This document shows, one piece after another, positions 36,595 to 46,772 of a DNA stretch of 64,000 nucleotides. The DNA lies in contig OZ038321.1 of assembly GCA_964035795.1 (NCBI GenBank), positions 27,877,387-27,941,386 on the forward strand. Reading direction: 5' to 3'. This stretch comes from Pterobdella sp. o SKG-2022. Lineage: Eukaryota; Annelida; Clitellata; Hirudinida; Piscicolidae. A program made the position numbers and the translations under genes. The notes under the pieces are model-generated. The model did not search any database. It saw nothing but the letters and a program-made list of their open reading frames with translations, and was not told the DNA's origin. Numbering within the stretch: the first letter of the stretch is position 1; every line of letters begins with the position of its first letter.

Positions 36595-36727
36595 CAATCA
36601 CTAATCACCCACCTAACTAAACAATAACTACCCAACCAACCAACTATACATAAAACCACCACTTACCCAAACTTCCAACCACCCAAACTTTCAACCACCC
36701 AAACTTCCAACCATCCAACCCACTCAC
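36595..36727 (-). repeat. G/T-rich tract with 14-15-bp period after the exon 4 donor
   Basis: On the gene strand the intron begins GTGAGTGGGTTGGATGG and contains three or more tandem units of the form GGTGGTTGGAAGTTTG. It is almost free of C for 130 bases. Confidence 0.75.
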
Positions 36728-36810
36728 AACTTTCAAACTTGATGCCACAGACTTGAGTATCGAAGGGATACCTGTGTAACCTCATGGGACATGATAAAGT
36801 GGCAGATACC
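36728..36810 (-). CDS. Cys-loop chloride channel, exon 4 (the Cys loop)
   Basis: An 83-nt exon between GATCCTACAG and GTGAGT, with one base at each end shared with neighbours. It reads VSATLSCPMRLHRYPFD, then TQVCGIKFES. The two Cys are separated by exactly 13 residues and enclose (Y/F)PFD. This is the defining Cys loop of the pentameric ligand-gated channel family. It joins exon 5 as ES-F-SY, matching LESFGY of glycine receptors. Confidence 0.94.
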
Positions 36811-37832
36811 CTGTAGGATCATGTTATCTGATCAGCAATGTATCAATTGTTTCATTCTTTTTAGTATAATCTATCAAGAATAGTTTAGGATTAAAAATCG
36901 AGCTATTTATTTTTTATAAATTTCAATTAATTTTGGTTAATTTTAATCAATTTTTTCAAATAAACCACTAAGTTTTGTTGAATAACATTTTGCAATTTTG
37001 ATATTATCATTTTTGGGTTTTATTTACAATTCATGGCAACATTGAATCTCAAATATGTATGTATGGAAGTTGGCCATCAGTTTTCCGGATCGGGTAGTTG
37101 TAATAGCGATTGAATAATAAAGTGAAGATGAAACCCATAAAGCTCTCAATTAAAATAATTCCAATGATGATTACCAGAATTGTTTATTTTAATGAACCAA
37201 TATAACAAGCTATATAGTATTTCTGATCATATGGCACAGAAATATAAATATTTTATTAATACAACCCGTGCTCACACGTTCCAATTAAATTTGTATAGTC
37301 CTAATAGACCTTCTGCTTCTGTACATTAGAATCAGCGTTTGTAAATAATCTTTATTAGAAACATCATAGAAACAGGATTTGAGTTTTATTTATTAAAATA
37401 AAGGTAATAATGTCTGATGTTGTATTCAACCAGCGTTACGTTTCTCAAGATACTTACTCTGAAAACACTCACATTTTGAGTTCAAACCAAAAATGGAAGA
37501 ACCCATTAAAGGTCATTGAATTTAATGTTTAATTCCATATAGCTTGAAGTAATATTGAATGACTAGAACATCATAACGACAACCTTCCCTACATTTATAT
37601 ATAACACCTTATTTTGAGTGTTCAATCTGATACTCTCATAATTATTCACACGACATAGAAAAGATATTTGGTAAATAATTTTTTTTTAAAAACATCTCAG
37701 TTATTTGGTCCAGTGTTATTAAATTGATAAGTATAAATTATAAATATTATTTCGCAAGTTTCAACAACATTAAGTGATTCAAGGCGACAAAGGTCCAACA
37801 CTAATTAATACACGAATCCAATGCAAACTTAC
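36811..37832 (-). other. Channel intron between exons 3 and 4
   Basis: About 1 kb, A/T-rich. No repeat, element or additional exon is seen. Confidence 0.7.
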
Positions 37833-37950
37833 TTTGTCACATACCACACTTTGCTATCGTTGTACAGGTTGACTAGTTTGTTGTTGACTGTGACTGAGTG
37901 GAACTTTGCTTTTTTTTCGTTTCTGAAGAATGTGTCAGGTAGCCAGATTC
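37833..37950 (-). CDS. Cys-loop chloride channel, exon 3 (loop A region)
   Basis: Acceptor AAGGCTTAG, donor AAA|GTAAGT, 118 nt. It reads IWLPDTFFRNEKKAKFHSV, then VNNKLVNLYNDSKVWYVT. IW(K/L)PDxFFxNEK is one of the most conserved stretches of the extracellular domain in anionic Cys-loop receptors and includes ligand-binding loop A. Phase 1 in and phase 2 out agree with exons 2 and 4. The + strand frame over the region is a shadow. Confidence 0.94.
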
Positions 37951-39084
37951 CTAAGCCTTCCATCCCACCTCCCAAGCCTGGTCATGTGCAGTTTATGTCT
38001 GGCCTTAACTTAATATTTTGGTTTTATTATTTATTTATGGAATGTTTAAAAACTTATTTGTAACTAAATTCAGACATAATTTTGAGTATTATGAGTTTTT
38101 TATTGTGAGTTTTGTGCAGAATAATGCTTTCTAAGTTTAAAAATTATTTTGATAGTGGATCTTATTCTTAGTTTCAATTTTTAGTCTTCGGACATTTATC
38201 TTAGCTGACTGCACTAAGATGGCCGTTTCATTTAATAAAAACACCAATCTGCATCAGAAACCCACCAATCGAAACTAACTTATCTAATGAGATACAATCA
38301 AATTTACTTCTTAGAGGAACTTAAATAAACCCCATAGTAATTTTCTAAGTTATTTTTATTAAGACGGGTATGACCTATATGGATTTTATTTGCATAAAAG
38401 CCAGGCAAATTCATAAAAGGTTTTTTAAAGCTTGTGTCTTGTCACGTAACCGGGACGACAGAAAGTTAAATTAGACACTCCAAAACGCTGCTCATCATGT
38501 AATTTGATTTGAAACTCCAGCTTCATAATTAGTGTTTAGAAAAAACTTTTTTTCTCAAAATCAAAAAAAAAAATTATGTCCTTTATGCCAAAGGGTTTTA
38601 GAAATAGCGAAAAAATTTCTTTGAAATACCTGGAAATTTTTTTTGGAATATCACTCTGGAAGCATTTCATCTAGATAAACCTCATTTTAAAACACACTCA
38701 AAAGGTTTAATATTCAAAAAATACTCAAAAAAAATATAAAAACAGCAGGCTAATCTTTGTGGAGATTAAAATTGTTTATAAAAACAAACAAGAATTATTA
38801 GCATAGAGGATTGAAAATGCGGTTGCACATGAAATAGCGATTTGAAATATAATCGACGCTGGGACCCCAAGGATTTGAGTGGGTTTGATTAATTTTCAAA
38901 ACTCGCTGTAAACCTTTCATTATATCCAACCAAATCTGCACCTTCCCAACCACCATCCATACATAATTCACCAAAAATCGAGTCATTTTAACAATAACCC
39001 CTTCAAATATTCCACCCTGTTTAAATCCGCAAAAAAAAATTATACACCAGACACACAACCTCTGAAAGACTGTATATTTCTTAC
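37951..39084 (-). other. Channel intron between exons 2 and 3
   Basis: A 1.1-kb intron. The first 180 bases on the gene strand are G/T-rich (GGTTGTGTGTCTGGTG and similar) and give a long spurious frame continuing from exon 2. No element is recognised. Confidence 0.65.
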
Positions 39085-39196
39085 TTCCGGGGTCGCTAAA
39101 AAGACGAAGGATGTTCTTGTTGCTTGGAAAAGTTCCGTTGTAAGAGAGACGAGGGTCGTACCAAGATTGACGCACGTACATGTTGACAGAGTAGTC
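39085..39196 (-). CDS. Cys-loop chloride channel, exon 2 (beta strands 1-2)
   Basis: The acceptor CTCTTCACATCCCTTAG starts DYSVNMYVRQSWYDPRLSYN in phase 0, and the exon continues to FSDPG before donor A|GTAAGA (112 nt). MDYxVxxxxRQxWxDPRLxY is a hallmark of glycine, glutamate and histamine-gated chloride channels; the Met comes from the end of exon 1. The Arg in RQxW is the ligand-contacting position in this class. Confidence 0.95.
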
Positions 39197-39877
39197 CTAA
39201 GGGATGTGAAGAGGGGTGTGGTGATGTTTGTGAGGATTATGGAGGATGCTTGATAAAATAAATGAGATTGGCTTATAAAACAAGGTGGATTGATTATTTT
39301 CATAATGGAAGATGTTTGATAAATAATTAAATGATATTTTACTATTATTAACAGTAATTAAAATGATATAACAGTATTTTGTAGATTTTCTTATATAAAT
39401 ATGAAAACAGCTAAATATAAGATATCAAAATTCATTGGCACTATAATTGAAGATTTGGTACAACCAATGAGAACTCAGCAAATCATTAATTTAAAAGAGT
39501 GTTAGATCTCATAGGCACTAAGCTTAATTTGAATTAAACACGGCAGGTGGTGACGTAGAAAAGAAGTCACAGATACAACTTTTTGCACAACTTCATAGAA
39601 GCTTATGAAGCTACAGAGTTTCAACTCTGACCACAGTAGTCAAGCGTTTTCTGGGTTGATCTCCAGAAGTTATGAAGTGTGCAACAGTAAGAATAAAATC
39701 AACAGCTTGAAACATCTCTTGGAGGCATACTTTGTTAGGAGTGCTAAGTTAACTATAATGAAACGATAGAATACAAAATCTATCCTTCAATGCTCAACAA
39801 ACATCACAACAACCTAATGCTAAATTGCCGTTTTGGGCGCTGTTTAGAAGAGTGTCGAAAAGAAGGCTATGGAAGTT

Positions 39878-40125
39878 GGTGCTCAACAACAGCATCAACA
39901 ACAGCATCAACAACAACAACAACACCAGCAATAATAACAACAGCAACAGTAGCCCGTTTTTAAGTAACACCTTTACGCGTTGTCAAGCATCACAAAAAAC
40001 CCCACAAGCCAACAACAACAATGTGTTTCAAACAGCACTCTCATTGTTGTACAGCAACATCAACATTAACAACAACAAAATCAACAACACCAACAACAAC
40101 ATCAACAAAACCAGTGCCAACATTG
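39878..40125 (+). repeat. CAA-rich block with a non-repetitive island
   Basis: Imperfect CAA/CAT triplets encode an Asn-rich frame, interrupted at 39960-40050 by a non-repetitive island. The island aligns with 47483-47580 inside the RTE-like LINE: AAGTA-CACCT--ACGCG-TGTC---CATCAC is shared. The same frame gives TRCQASQ here and TRCRSSR there. It may be a stray piece of that LINE family. Confidence 0.7.
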
Positions 40126-40598
40126 AGAGGTGTGAACAAGAATAAGATAGCATAAAAAACTGTTTGAAACAATACAGCAATGGAGATGGGAGAAAGGTAT
40201 ATTGCTTGCTAACTCAGACATACTATTAGGAACACTTATAAAAATACCGAAAAATATCGGCTATATCTCTTAGGTATTTTGGTTATTTTTGGTTTTTCAA
40301 AATTTTTGTTTTCAAAATTTTTATTTTTGTTTTCTTCGAACAAAAAGTTTTTTAAATGAACAAAAACCACCTGGATTTTAATAAAATTTTGATCAGAACC
40401 AAATCTTTAAAAAAAATTTGGATTTAAAAATTCTGCGAGCTGAGGATTTGAAGTCTAAAATCTTGGATAAAATTTTATAAACAAAGTTATAAATAGTTTT
40501 CTTTATGTTTTTTACAAACTGCTTAGAGTGCCTTTAAAATCTTTTGAGGAGCACTATATAACATATTTTGCTTACTGTTCAATAAACTCAGAAGTGCA

Positions 40599-40660
40599 GT
40601 AGTTCGGCAGCTTAGTAGGGTTGATGAAGTTTGAGGTTCAGGGTTCAAATCCTAGCTACG
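40599..40660 (+). repeat. tRNA-like relic
   Basis: The 5' GTAGTT and 3' AGCTAC can pair as an acceptor stem. An A-box-like CGGCAGCTTAGTAGG and a B box GGTTCAAATCC lie between them. At 62 bases it is shorter than a tRNA and has no clear anticodon arm, so it is probably a SINE remnant. Confidence 0.45.
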
Positions 40661-40812
40661 ATAATGTCTTAGAGTTGTGGTGTCATGTTTTCCGCATTCA
40701 AATTACCTTACCCGTCATCATTGGAAGACCATCGTTACTCAAAAATTTTTATGGTGAGGATTTAATTATTATGACTTATAACTGTTTCCAGTTCAATAAA
40801 TTTTTAATAGAG

Positions 40813-40815
<3 letters not shown>

Positions 40816-40854
<39 letters not shown>

Positions 40855-40905
40855 TTATATTTATTTATTTATTTATTTTTTTATTTATATATATATATAT
40901 ATATA
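40816..40905. repeat. (TA)n / (TTTA)n microsatellite
   Basis: Two TA dinucleotide runs around a TTTA-rich centre, 90 bases. The open frame across it is an artefact. Confidence 0.95.
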
Positions 40906-41399
40906 TTGATAATGTTACTATAAAAAAAACTTATCAAAACTCCAAAATGGGGTCCTGAAAAACCTTGAATTGAAAACAGAATTCAAAAATCCTTCGCGTA
41001 TTGGTGAAAAACTGCAGTTTTAGAAAGCCTTGAGCAAGGCATTAATATTTAAAAATATAAATTTTATGGTATTAAAATCTATTAATTGTGAAATAACATT
41101 TAAAGAAACATCATAAAGTTTAAAGAATAGAGATATAAAAACTTAAGAAAAACTAAAAAAATTGCAACGATGACTCGAATATTTAAAATGGTCGATCCAT
41201 GGTTGCAACTATTTGAAGGACTTGAAGCATTAAGGTAAATATCCCAAGTGTTTCGTGAAGGTATGAACAAGTTTGAAAACCCAATTAAAATAAATAGAAT
41301 GGAATTTTCGTGAAAAATGAGAAAAATTATAACAGAATGTTATGAAAATTTTCAACGGTCTGAACCTTTTTACTGTAATAAGATTTGTTATTCAAAAAA

Positions 41400-41552
41400 G
41401 GCTTTTTCTTTATAGCTCAAAGCGTTTGCTACAAATTTAATCTAGCGAAAATAAACTGTGGAACAAGTGCTAATTGTCGGCCCACACGGGATCGAGCCCG
41501 GTAATTTAGATTAGTCAAATTCTCTACCTCTGAGGTATAAGGGCCAACGTAG
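41400..41552 (-). mobile_element. tRNA-headed SINE, second family, copy 1
   Basis: On the - strand it has a tRNA-like head. GTTGGCCC and GGGCCGAC pair as the stem, with D arm CCTCAGAGGTAGAG and B box GGCTCGATCCC. The tail starts ACAATTAGCACTTGTTCCAC. The same tail, including GTAGCAAAC(G)CTTTG, recurs at 61376. The head is close to that of the SINE at 25261, but the tail is unrelated. Confidence 0.8.
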
Positions 41553-42293
41553 GCATTTAACGTTGAACCGATAAATTTAAAAAATAATAACTAAAAGTTC
41601 ACTAACATCATTTTCAAAAAAATAATTACAAAGTATAGGAAACACAGTTATTTCTTAGTTACCTCTAGCTTATTATCATTTGAGCTGGGATATTGTTGCA
41701 ACTGCGGTTAACGGATACTATGAGCTTACATTCTCAAATTTGTATCAGTCTTTAAGAATGGATTCCTCGTAAAAATGAAGCTATTACACAAAATTCATCC
41801 ATATTGGATTATAAATTTCACCGTTACCTAGGTAGGTAGTAATCAGTCAATTATTACTCAACAAATACACTTCGCATTCCAACTAAAAGAGCCAACTAAA
41901 GTTTAAGACTATTATCTTAATTGGCTATTATTGGAATGCAGAATCCGATGCCCCCGTGTTTGGGTGTTTGAAGTTATCAAATCTTATATGACAGTGGTGT
42001 ATGTGAAATACGTTTTTATATCGAATAGCAAAACATTGTCTTTCAATTTTCACTGAAATTGTTGTAAAACATTAAAAAGTACAAAATATAAAAAAGTACA
42101 AAACACAAGTATAGTCATACGACAAGGATAGTGAAAACTTAAATTACTGTATAACGAGTTAATTTTTTTAGAAACATCGTATGTTCTTTTGTAAACTTGA
42201 ATTACGAGTTAGTCTGATACTAAGACTGTATATAATACATTGATGAAGAGTTAAGATGTTTCTAGAAAGTTGTATTGATAAATAGTTTTTTAC

Positions 42294-42361
42294 CATGGTT
42301 TGTTCACTGACTGAGTAGAAAGTGTTAACATAGATGCCCAGCTGTACTTGAGTTGGTTCGT
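42294..42361 (-). CDS. Cys-loop chloride channel, exon 1 of those found (first beta strand)
   Basis: The acceptor CACCACTCCAG is followed by 68 nt and the donor ATG|GTAAAA. It reads EPTQVQLGIYVNTFYSVSE, then QTM, joining in phase to DYSVNMYVRQ of exon 2. VxVxxYVxxxxSVSExxM is the standard first strand of Cys-loop receptors. The exon enters with two bases of a codon, so at least one more 5' exon, with signal peptide and N-terminal helix, must lie at higher coordinates. I could not identify it. Confidence 0.93.
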
Positions 42362-42566
42362 CTGGAGTGGTGAGGTTGGTGAGGTGGGGAAGTGGAGGAA
42401 AGTGGGATGAGGTGGGATAGGGTGGAGTGAGATGAGGTGAAGTGGGAGAAGGTAAGATGAAATGGGGTAAGATGGGGTGAGATGAGATGAGGTGGGGTGA
42501 AGTGGGATAGGGTGAGATGAGATGGGGTGGGAGGCGGTTAGATGAGCTGAAGTGAGATGAAGTAGG
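42362..42566 (-). repeat. Pentameric purine/pyrimidine minisatellite (TGRGR)n before the exon 1 acceptor
   Basis: On + about 200 bases of TGAGG, TGGGA, TGAGA and TGAAG units in a clear 5-base register. On the gene strand it is a (YCYCA)n tract that runs directly into the acceptor CACTCCAG, so the array doubles as polypyrimidine tract. Confidence 0.9.
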
Positions 42567-43585
42567 TGTTGTCTCTAAAAAATATTAACTTAATTTTTTA
42601 TTTTATTCATCTTAATAAATAATTCCTGAGAAATAGAAAAGTAAAACTCAAGATTTTGATTTTTTTTATTGAATTTGCGATCTTCATTATAAATAAATTT
42701 ATATTTTATTGTTCTAATAAAAGTAGTAGTTGCTAAAATTAATCATTTTTCATTCAAATACAGTTCAGTTTTTCCATTTTATCATGGTATAGTTTTCAAT
42801 TTTATTTCATTTTAATCAGTTTTTTATTTCTCTTCAATAATAAAGAGATTTGCAATGAGTTTCAACACCACTCAACTTTTGATTATAACCAAAAGTAATA
42901 TAAAACTCTTTTTTACTCTTTGTTCTCTCTCACATGTGTTTCCCTTTCAAATTACCAAACGGCTTTTACAATACAAACACGGATGGCATTAACTTCAAAA
43001 GTTCTTAGACCACCAGAAAAACGAACCTAAAAAAACACTTACTCGTCCTTTTACAACTCATTTGATGTCACATGTATTGCTTGACTTTGAGCTGAAGCTC
43101 TTCAGTTGTTACTCAAAATGTATCGATTTCATTGAAGATAAAGAGCTTAAAAATTTAAACTAGTTTTGATGTTTTGAGCAAATAAGGTGTGAAAATATTG
43201 CATAAGAACTTTCAACAATAAAATTATGACCACCAGAAAGAATACAATAAGAGAATGCCTTGTATAAATTTTATTCCACAAACTACAAACTTGGATTTGA
43301 AGAAAATCTTCTATACTATTGGTTTCTAAATTTAAAGTAGCTTTTTTATGAACTTTTACTTTTGAATTCAAATTCTTGTTTATTTCATGAGAACCCCATC
43401 AAGCCCACAGTCATTCTATAGTCACACGTCCGCCATTTTTTAATTATATTTTATGGCTCTCTAAATCATTTGTTTTTACACTTTTTCTCATGCATCACAT
43501 TTACATGATGATGTTTTCGAGTGTGTGTGTTTGCGTGTGTGCTAAAATTTTACCAGTGCAAAAGAAGCACTTTGAATCATCAGAT
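42567..43585. other. Upstream flank of channel exon 1
   Basis: A/T-rich DNA. A - strand stretch at 42960-43020 (VRFSGGLRTFEVNAI after a T-rich AG) looks coding-like but fits no family I know. The frame at 43147-43371 has a hydrophobic segment but is not an evident channel exon. A GT-rich run lies at 43519-43540. Confidence 0.4.
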
Positions 43586-44402
43586 ATGATTGTAAGGATC
43601 AGTTGCTGGAACGTTAAGAGTTTGGGAAACCCAACAAAATTCAGTCTGAAACTGATTAATGGAAACAATGAAACAAAAGAACTTGTCATTGTTAGCACTT
43701 TCTGAAACACAATGGGTAGGTAGGGGTATGGTGGAGTTGGAAGATACAACTGTGATCTTTACAGGAATTGATGGAAAAAGATATGGTAATAAACGCGGAG
43801 TGGTGTGATGAGAAAAGCCTGGAAAAAGGAAGGCACATACACCATGATATTGGAGTGATTAATGAAAATCAGATTCAAAGTAGGGAATAGCCACTTGAGC
43901 GCTATTGCAGTTTATGCTCCCACGTAGGTAGATGAGCAAGCTGAGTCAGAAAAGTTTTATGAAGCCCTCCAGGACCAGCTTGATAGAGCAAGCAAAAAAA
44001 ATGTTTTGATTGTACTGGGAGATTTTAACGCCCGCGTTGGACCTGCCTTCTCCACGTCGCGATTCCATGGCTCTCACAACACTGATGTTAGAAACATGAA
44101 TGGAACACGGTTGGTGGATTTTTGTTACAACAACGGTTTAGTAATCACCAACAGAATTTTTCCCCACAAAAACATTCATCAGTGGACGTGATATCACCCA
44201 AATCAGAGAGTAGGTCACACCATTGATTATGTACTCGTCTACTAAAAAAACTTCTCGTGAGCCGAATATCAAATGGTAAACGACTTCAAGGGGGGCAAAA
44301 ACAGAGATGGCACGATCTCATTCAAGCAGCTCTCAAAAAAGTGAACTTGGAGAAGGTTTGGAGAGTAGAAGCCCAAAACAGAAAATCTTGGCGCATGGTA
44401 GG
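43586..44402 (+). pseudogene. RTE-like LINE with the reverse transcriptase deleted
   Basis: The endonuclease part reads ISCWNVKSLGNPTKFSLK, SETQWVG, then VLGDFNARVGPAFSTSRF, NTDVRNMNGTRLVDF and HTIDYVLV. At about 44245 the sequence jumps to the C-terminal part RLQGGQKQRWHDLIQAALKK and EAQNRKSW, so about 3 kb equivalent to the whole RT of the neighbour is missing. The breakpoint falls in a run AAAAAAACTTCT that also occurs at the corresponding place in the intact copy. Frameshifts and stops make it inactive. Confidence 0.85.
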
Positions 44403-44585
44403 GTTTTTGATGTTTTGTGTATTGTTGATGTTCTGGTGGATGGCTTTCTGCTCTTTAGCAAAAGCTTTTTTTCTTTTTTCATCTTGCTCTTTTTTTTCAT
44501 TGTAAACGTGAAGAAGTTGGATGGTTTTGTTGCGCCAAGATTTTCTGTTTTAGGCTTCTACTCTACAAACGTTCTTCAAGTTCAC
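44341..44585. repeat. 55-bp inverted duplication of LINE C-terminal sequence
   Basis: Bases 44341-44395 (encoding VNLEKVWRVEAQNRKSWR) recur inverted at 44531-44585, with about 4 mismatches in 55. They are separated by 135 bases of T-rich DNA. The arrangement folds into a hairpin and accounts for the end of the recognisable LINE copy. Confidence 0.85.
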
Positions 44586-45004
44586 TATTTAATTTGGAGG
44601 CTGAAATTTTTTATTAAAAGTAACAAACATTTGTAAAAATAAACACTGGACGTTATTCAAAGTTTAAATTTTTGAAATTGAGATTTCTTCTACTTAGCTA
44701 TCTAACTATCGTAAATTGGAATATCTTGAAACTAATTTAAATATAAGAAACAGCGTTCGTTTCACCAATATAAATAATTAAAAATAAAAAAAAACAGTCA
44801 AATCAAGTTCAAAAAGAAATTTTGAAGTTTTGCCAAATATTTGCAAGAATTGAAAAGATGGCGTCCTTGATTTTGTTTGTTTAAAAGTGAACTAAAAGTC
44901 TCGTCTAAAAATTAAAAAAAATTTTTTCTTGAAAATTCAGTCAGAACTCATGCAAAAATAGAAAATATGAAGAATTCACTGATGTATTGCTAATAACATA
45001 CCAG

Positions 45005-46772
45005 TGCAGGAAAAACATTGGATGCTGGAACGTAAGAAGCTTGGGAAAACCTACAAAGTTCAGCTTCAAAATGAGAAATGTAATTGAGACATCAAAGTTG
45101 AAAAACATGTTTTTATTAGCTATGTCAGAGGTGCAGTGGGTAGGTAGTGGTATCCTGTAAGTGGATGAAACAACGGTGCTATTTTCCGGGTTTGCAGAAA
45201 AGAAAGACGGACCAAAGAGGAGTAACTGTTGCTCTTCGAAGTAATCTGCGAACGGCTTGGAAAAAAGAAAACACCTATAGAATGATTTCTGAGAGAATAA
45301 TGCAAATCAGAATGAAAGTGAACAGAAGCCACTTGAACGTTATCGCTGTATATGCGCCTACAGAAGTTGATGACGAAACCGAGTTTAAAAAATTCTACGA
45401 AGTCTTACAACAGCAGATAGATGAGTCAAACAGGAAAAACTTTGTAATAGTTTTAGGAGACTTTAAAGCTCGATTTAGACCTCTCAACATAGCATCTCGG
45501 CTCCATGGCCCCCACAACACTGATGTAAGAAATAGGAATGGAACAAGATTGGTAGACTTTTGAAACAACAATGGTCTAATCATAACCAATACCATTTTCC
45601 CAAACAAAAAAATACATCAGTGGAAGTGGCACCACCCAAACCAGAAAGGAGGCCATATTCTCAATTATGTTCTTATCAGCCACCAACATAGATCCCAAAT
45701 ATGTGACACAAAAATCATTAGAAAAACAATTCATATATCAGACCATAATTTAGTCATATCAAAAATAATACTATACACCAATAGGAAATACACAACTAAA
45801 AAAAATTTTAACAACACAAAAAATAAACACACAAGAATAACAAATCCAACAAAACTCAATGCAAACAACATAAACAAATTCAAAGAAAAACTGGGAAGTA
45901 ACTTGGAAAATATTAATTTTCATGAACCCATTGAAGATACAAACTTTTTAAGAAAAGTTTTGTAAACGCTACAATTACAACTTTGCCAAAAAAACAATGT
46001 CTAAAAAACAATGGGTTACTGATGAAGTGAGGAAACTCTGTGAGAAAAAATCAAAATACCACCTTCAAATAAAATCTTTGAAAGCAAATGGTCATGCAGT
46101 CTCCCAAGATCTAACTCATTGCTACAACCAAGCAAAAGCACTATCAAAAAAAGCTTGCAGAAAAGCAATAGATACATGTTGGGAAAAAAAAGCTGAAGAG
46201 GCAGAAAGGCTAACAGAGATATCTACCAGACAAGGCCGTAGAGGGTCTTTACTAAAAATGTTAAAATTAGCGAAAACCTATAGACTAAAAACCACAACGA
46301 ATCTATGATCTGAAGATGGTACAAGCTTGATAATTTCATCAGACAAAAAACTCCTTAGATGGAAGACATATTTTGAAAAGTACGCCAAAACAGACGCCGT
46401 AGTAGATAAAGAAGCATACAATGAGCTGATACACCCATTAACTACATTTGATGCCGAAGTTGTAGAGGTGATGTCGAGACCGATCTCAAAAGCAGAGCTG
46501 TTGAAAGCCTTGAAGCAATCAAAATTAGAAACGGTCCCAGGTATCGACGAAATAAGCTTGAACTTGCTCAAAGCTGGTGCTGAAGTATCTGTAGACTGGT
46601 TGAAGGTGTTCTCAGAGAAAATATGGGAGACAGAAACCATCCCAAAAGATTGGAAAAACCAAGTTATAGTCCCAATCCATAAACAAGGTTCTAGATCACG
46701 TTGTGAAAACTACAGAGGTATAGCCCTACTATGCGTAGCAAACAAAGTTTTTGGCAAAGCTGTTCTGAATTG
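45005..46772 (+). pseudogene. RTE-like LINE: endonuclease and N-terminal RT
   Basis: The element starts near GGATGCTGGAACGTAAG (CWNVRSLGKPTKFSFK). The AP-type endonuclease has VIAVYAPTEV, IVLGDFKARF, NTDVRNRNGTRLVDF, and after a TGA (45561) HQWKWHHPNQ and ISDHNLV. A linker with Lys-rich helices follows a frameshift (45997-46308). After another TGA come the RT fingers: ISKAELLKALKQSK, VPGIDEISLNLLK, IPKDWKNQVIVPI and CENYRGIALL. Order and motifs fit the RTE-like group (craniofacial development protein 2-like). It has decayed through single stops and frameshifts but is otherwise nearly complete. Confidence 0.88.

Larger units (their letters stand above)
34606..36727 (-). other. Channel intron between exons 4 and 5
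   Basis: A 2.1-kb intron with an L2-like LINE fragment on the gene strand (35990-36590), a strong G/T-rich tract after the donor (36595-36727), and an unexplained C/A-rich patch on + at 35590-35720. The rest is A/T-rich. Confidence 0.7.
39197..42293 (-). other. Channel intron between exons 1 and 2
   Basis: A 3.1-kb intron that holds a CAA-rich N-coding block (39878-40125), a tRNA-like relic (40599), a (TA)n array and an inverted-tail SINE (41400-41552). A C-rich tract of about 55 bases precedes the acceptor of exon 2. Confidence 0.7.

Noticed and set aside
38798..39084. Continuation of the exon 2 frame as one long - strand ORF
   Set aside because: A donor A|GTAAGA at 39085 and an in-phase match to exon 3 at 37950 show that the rest is intron.
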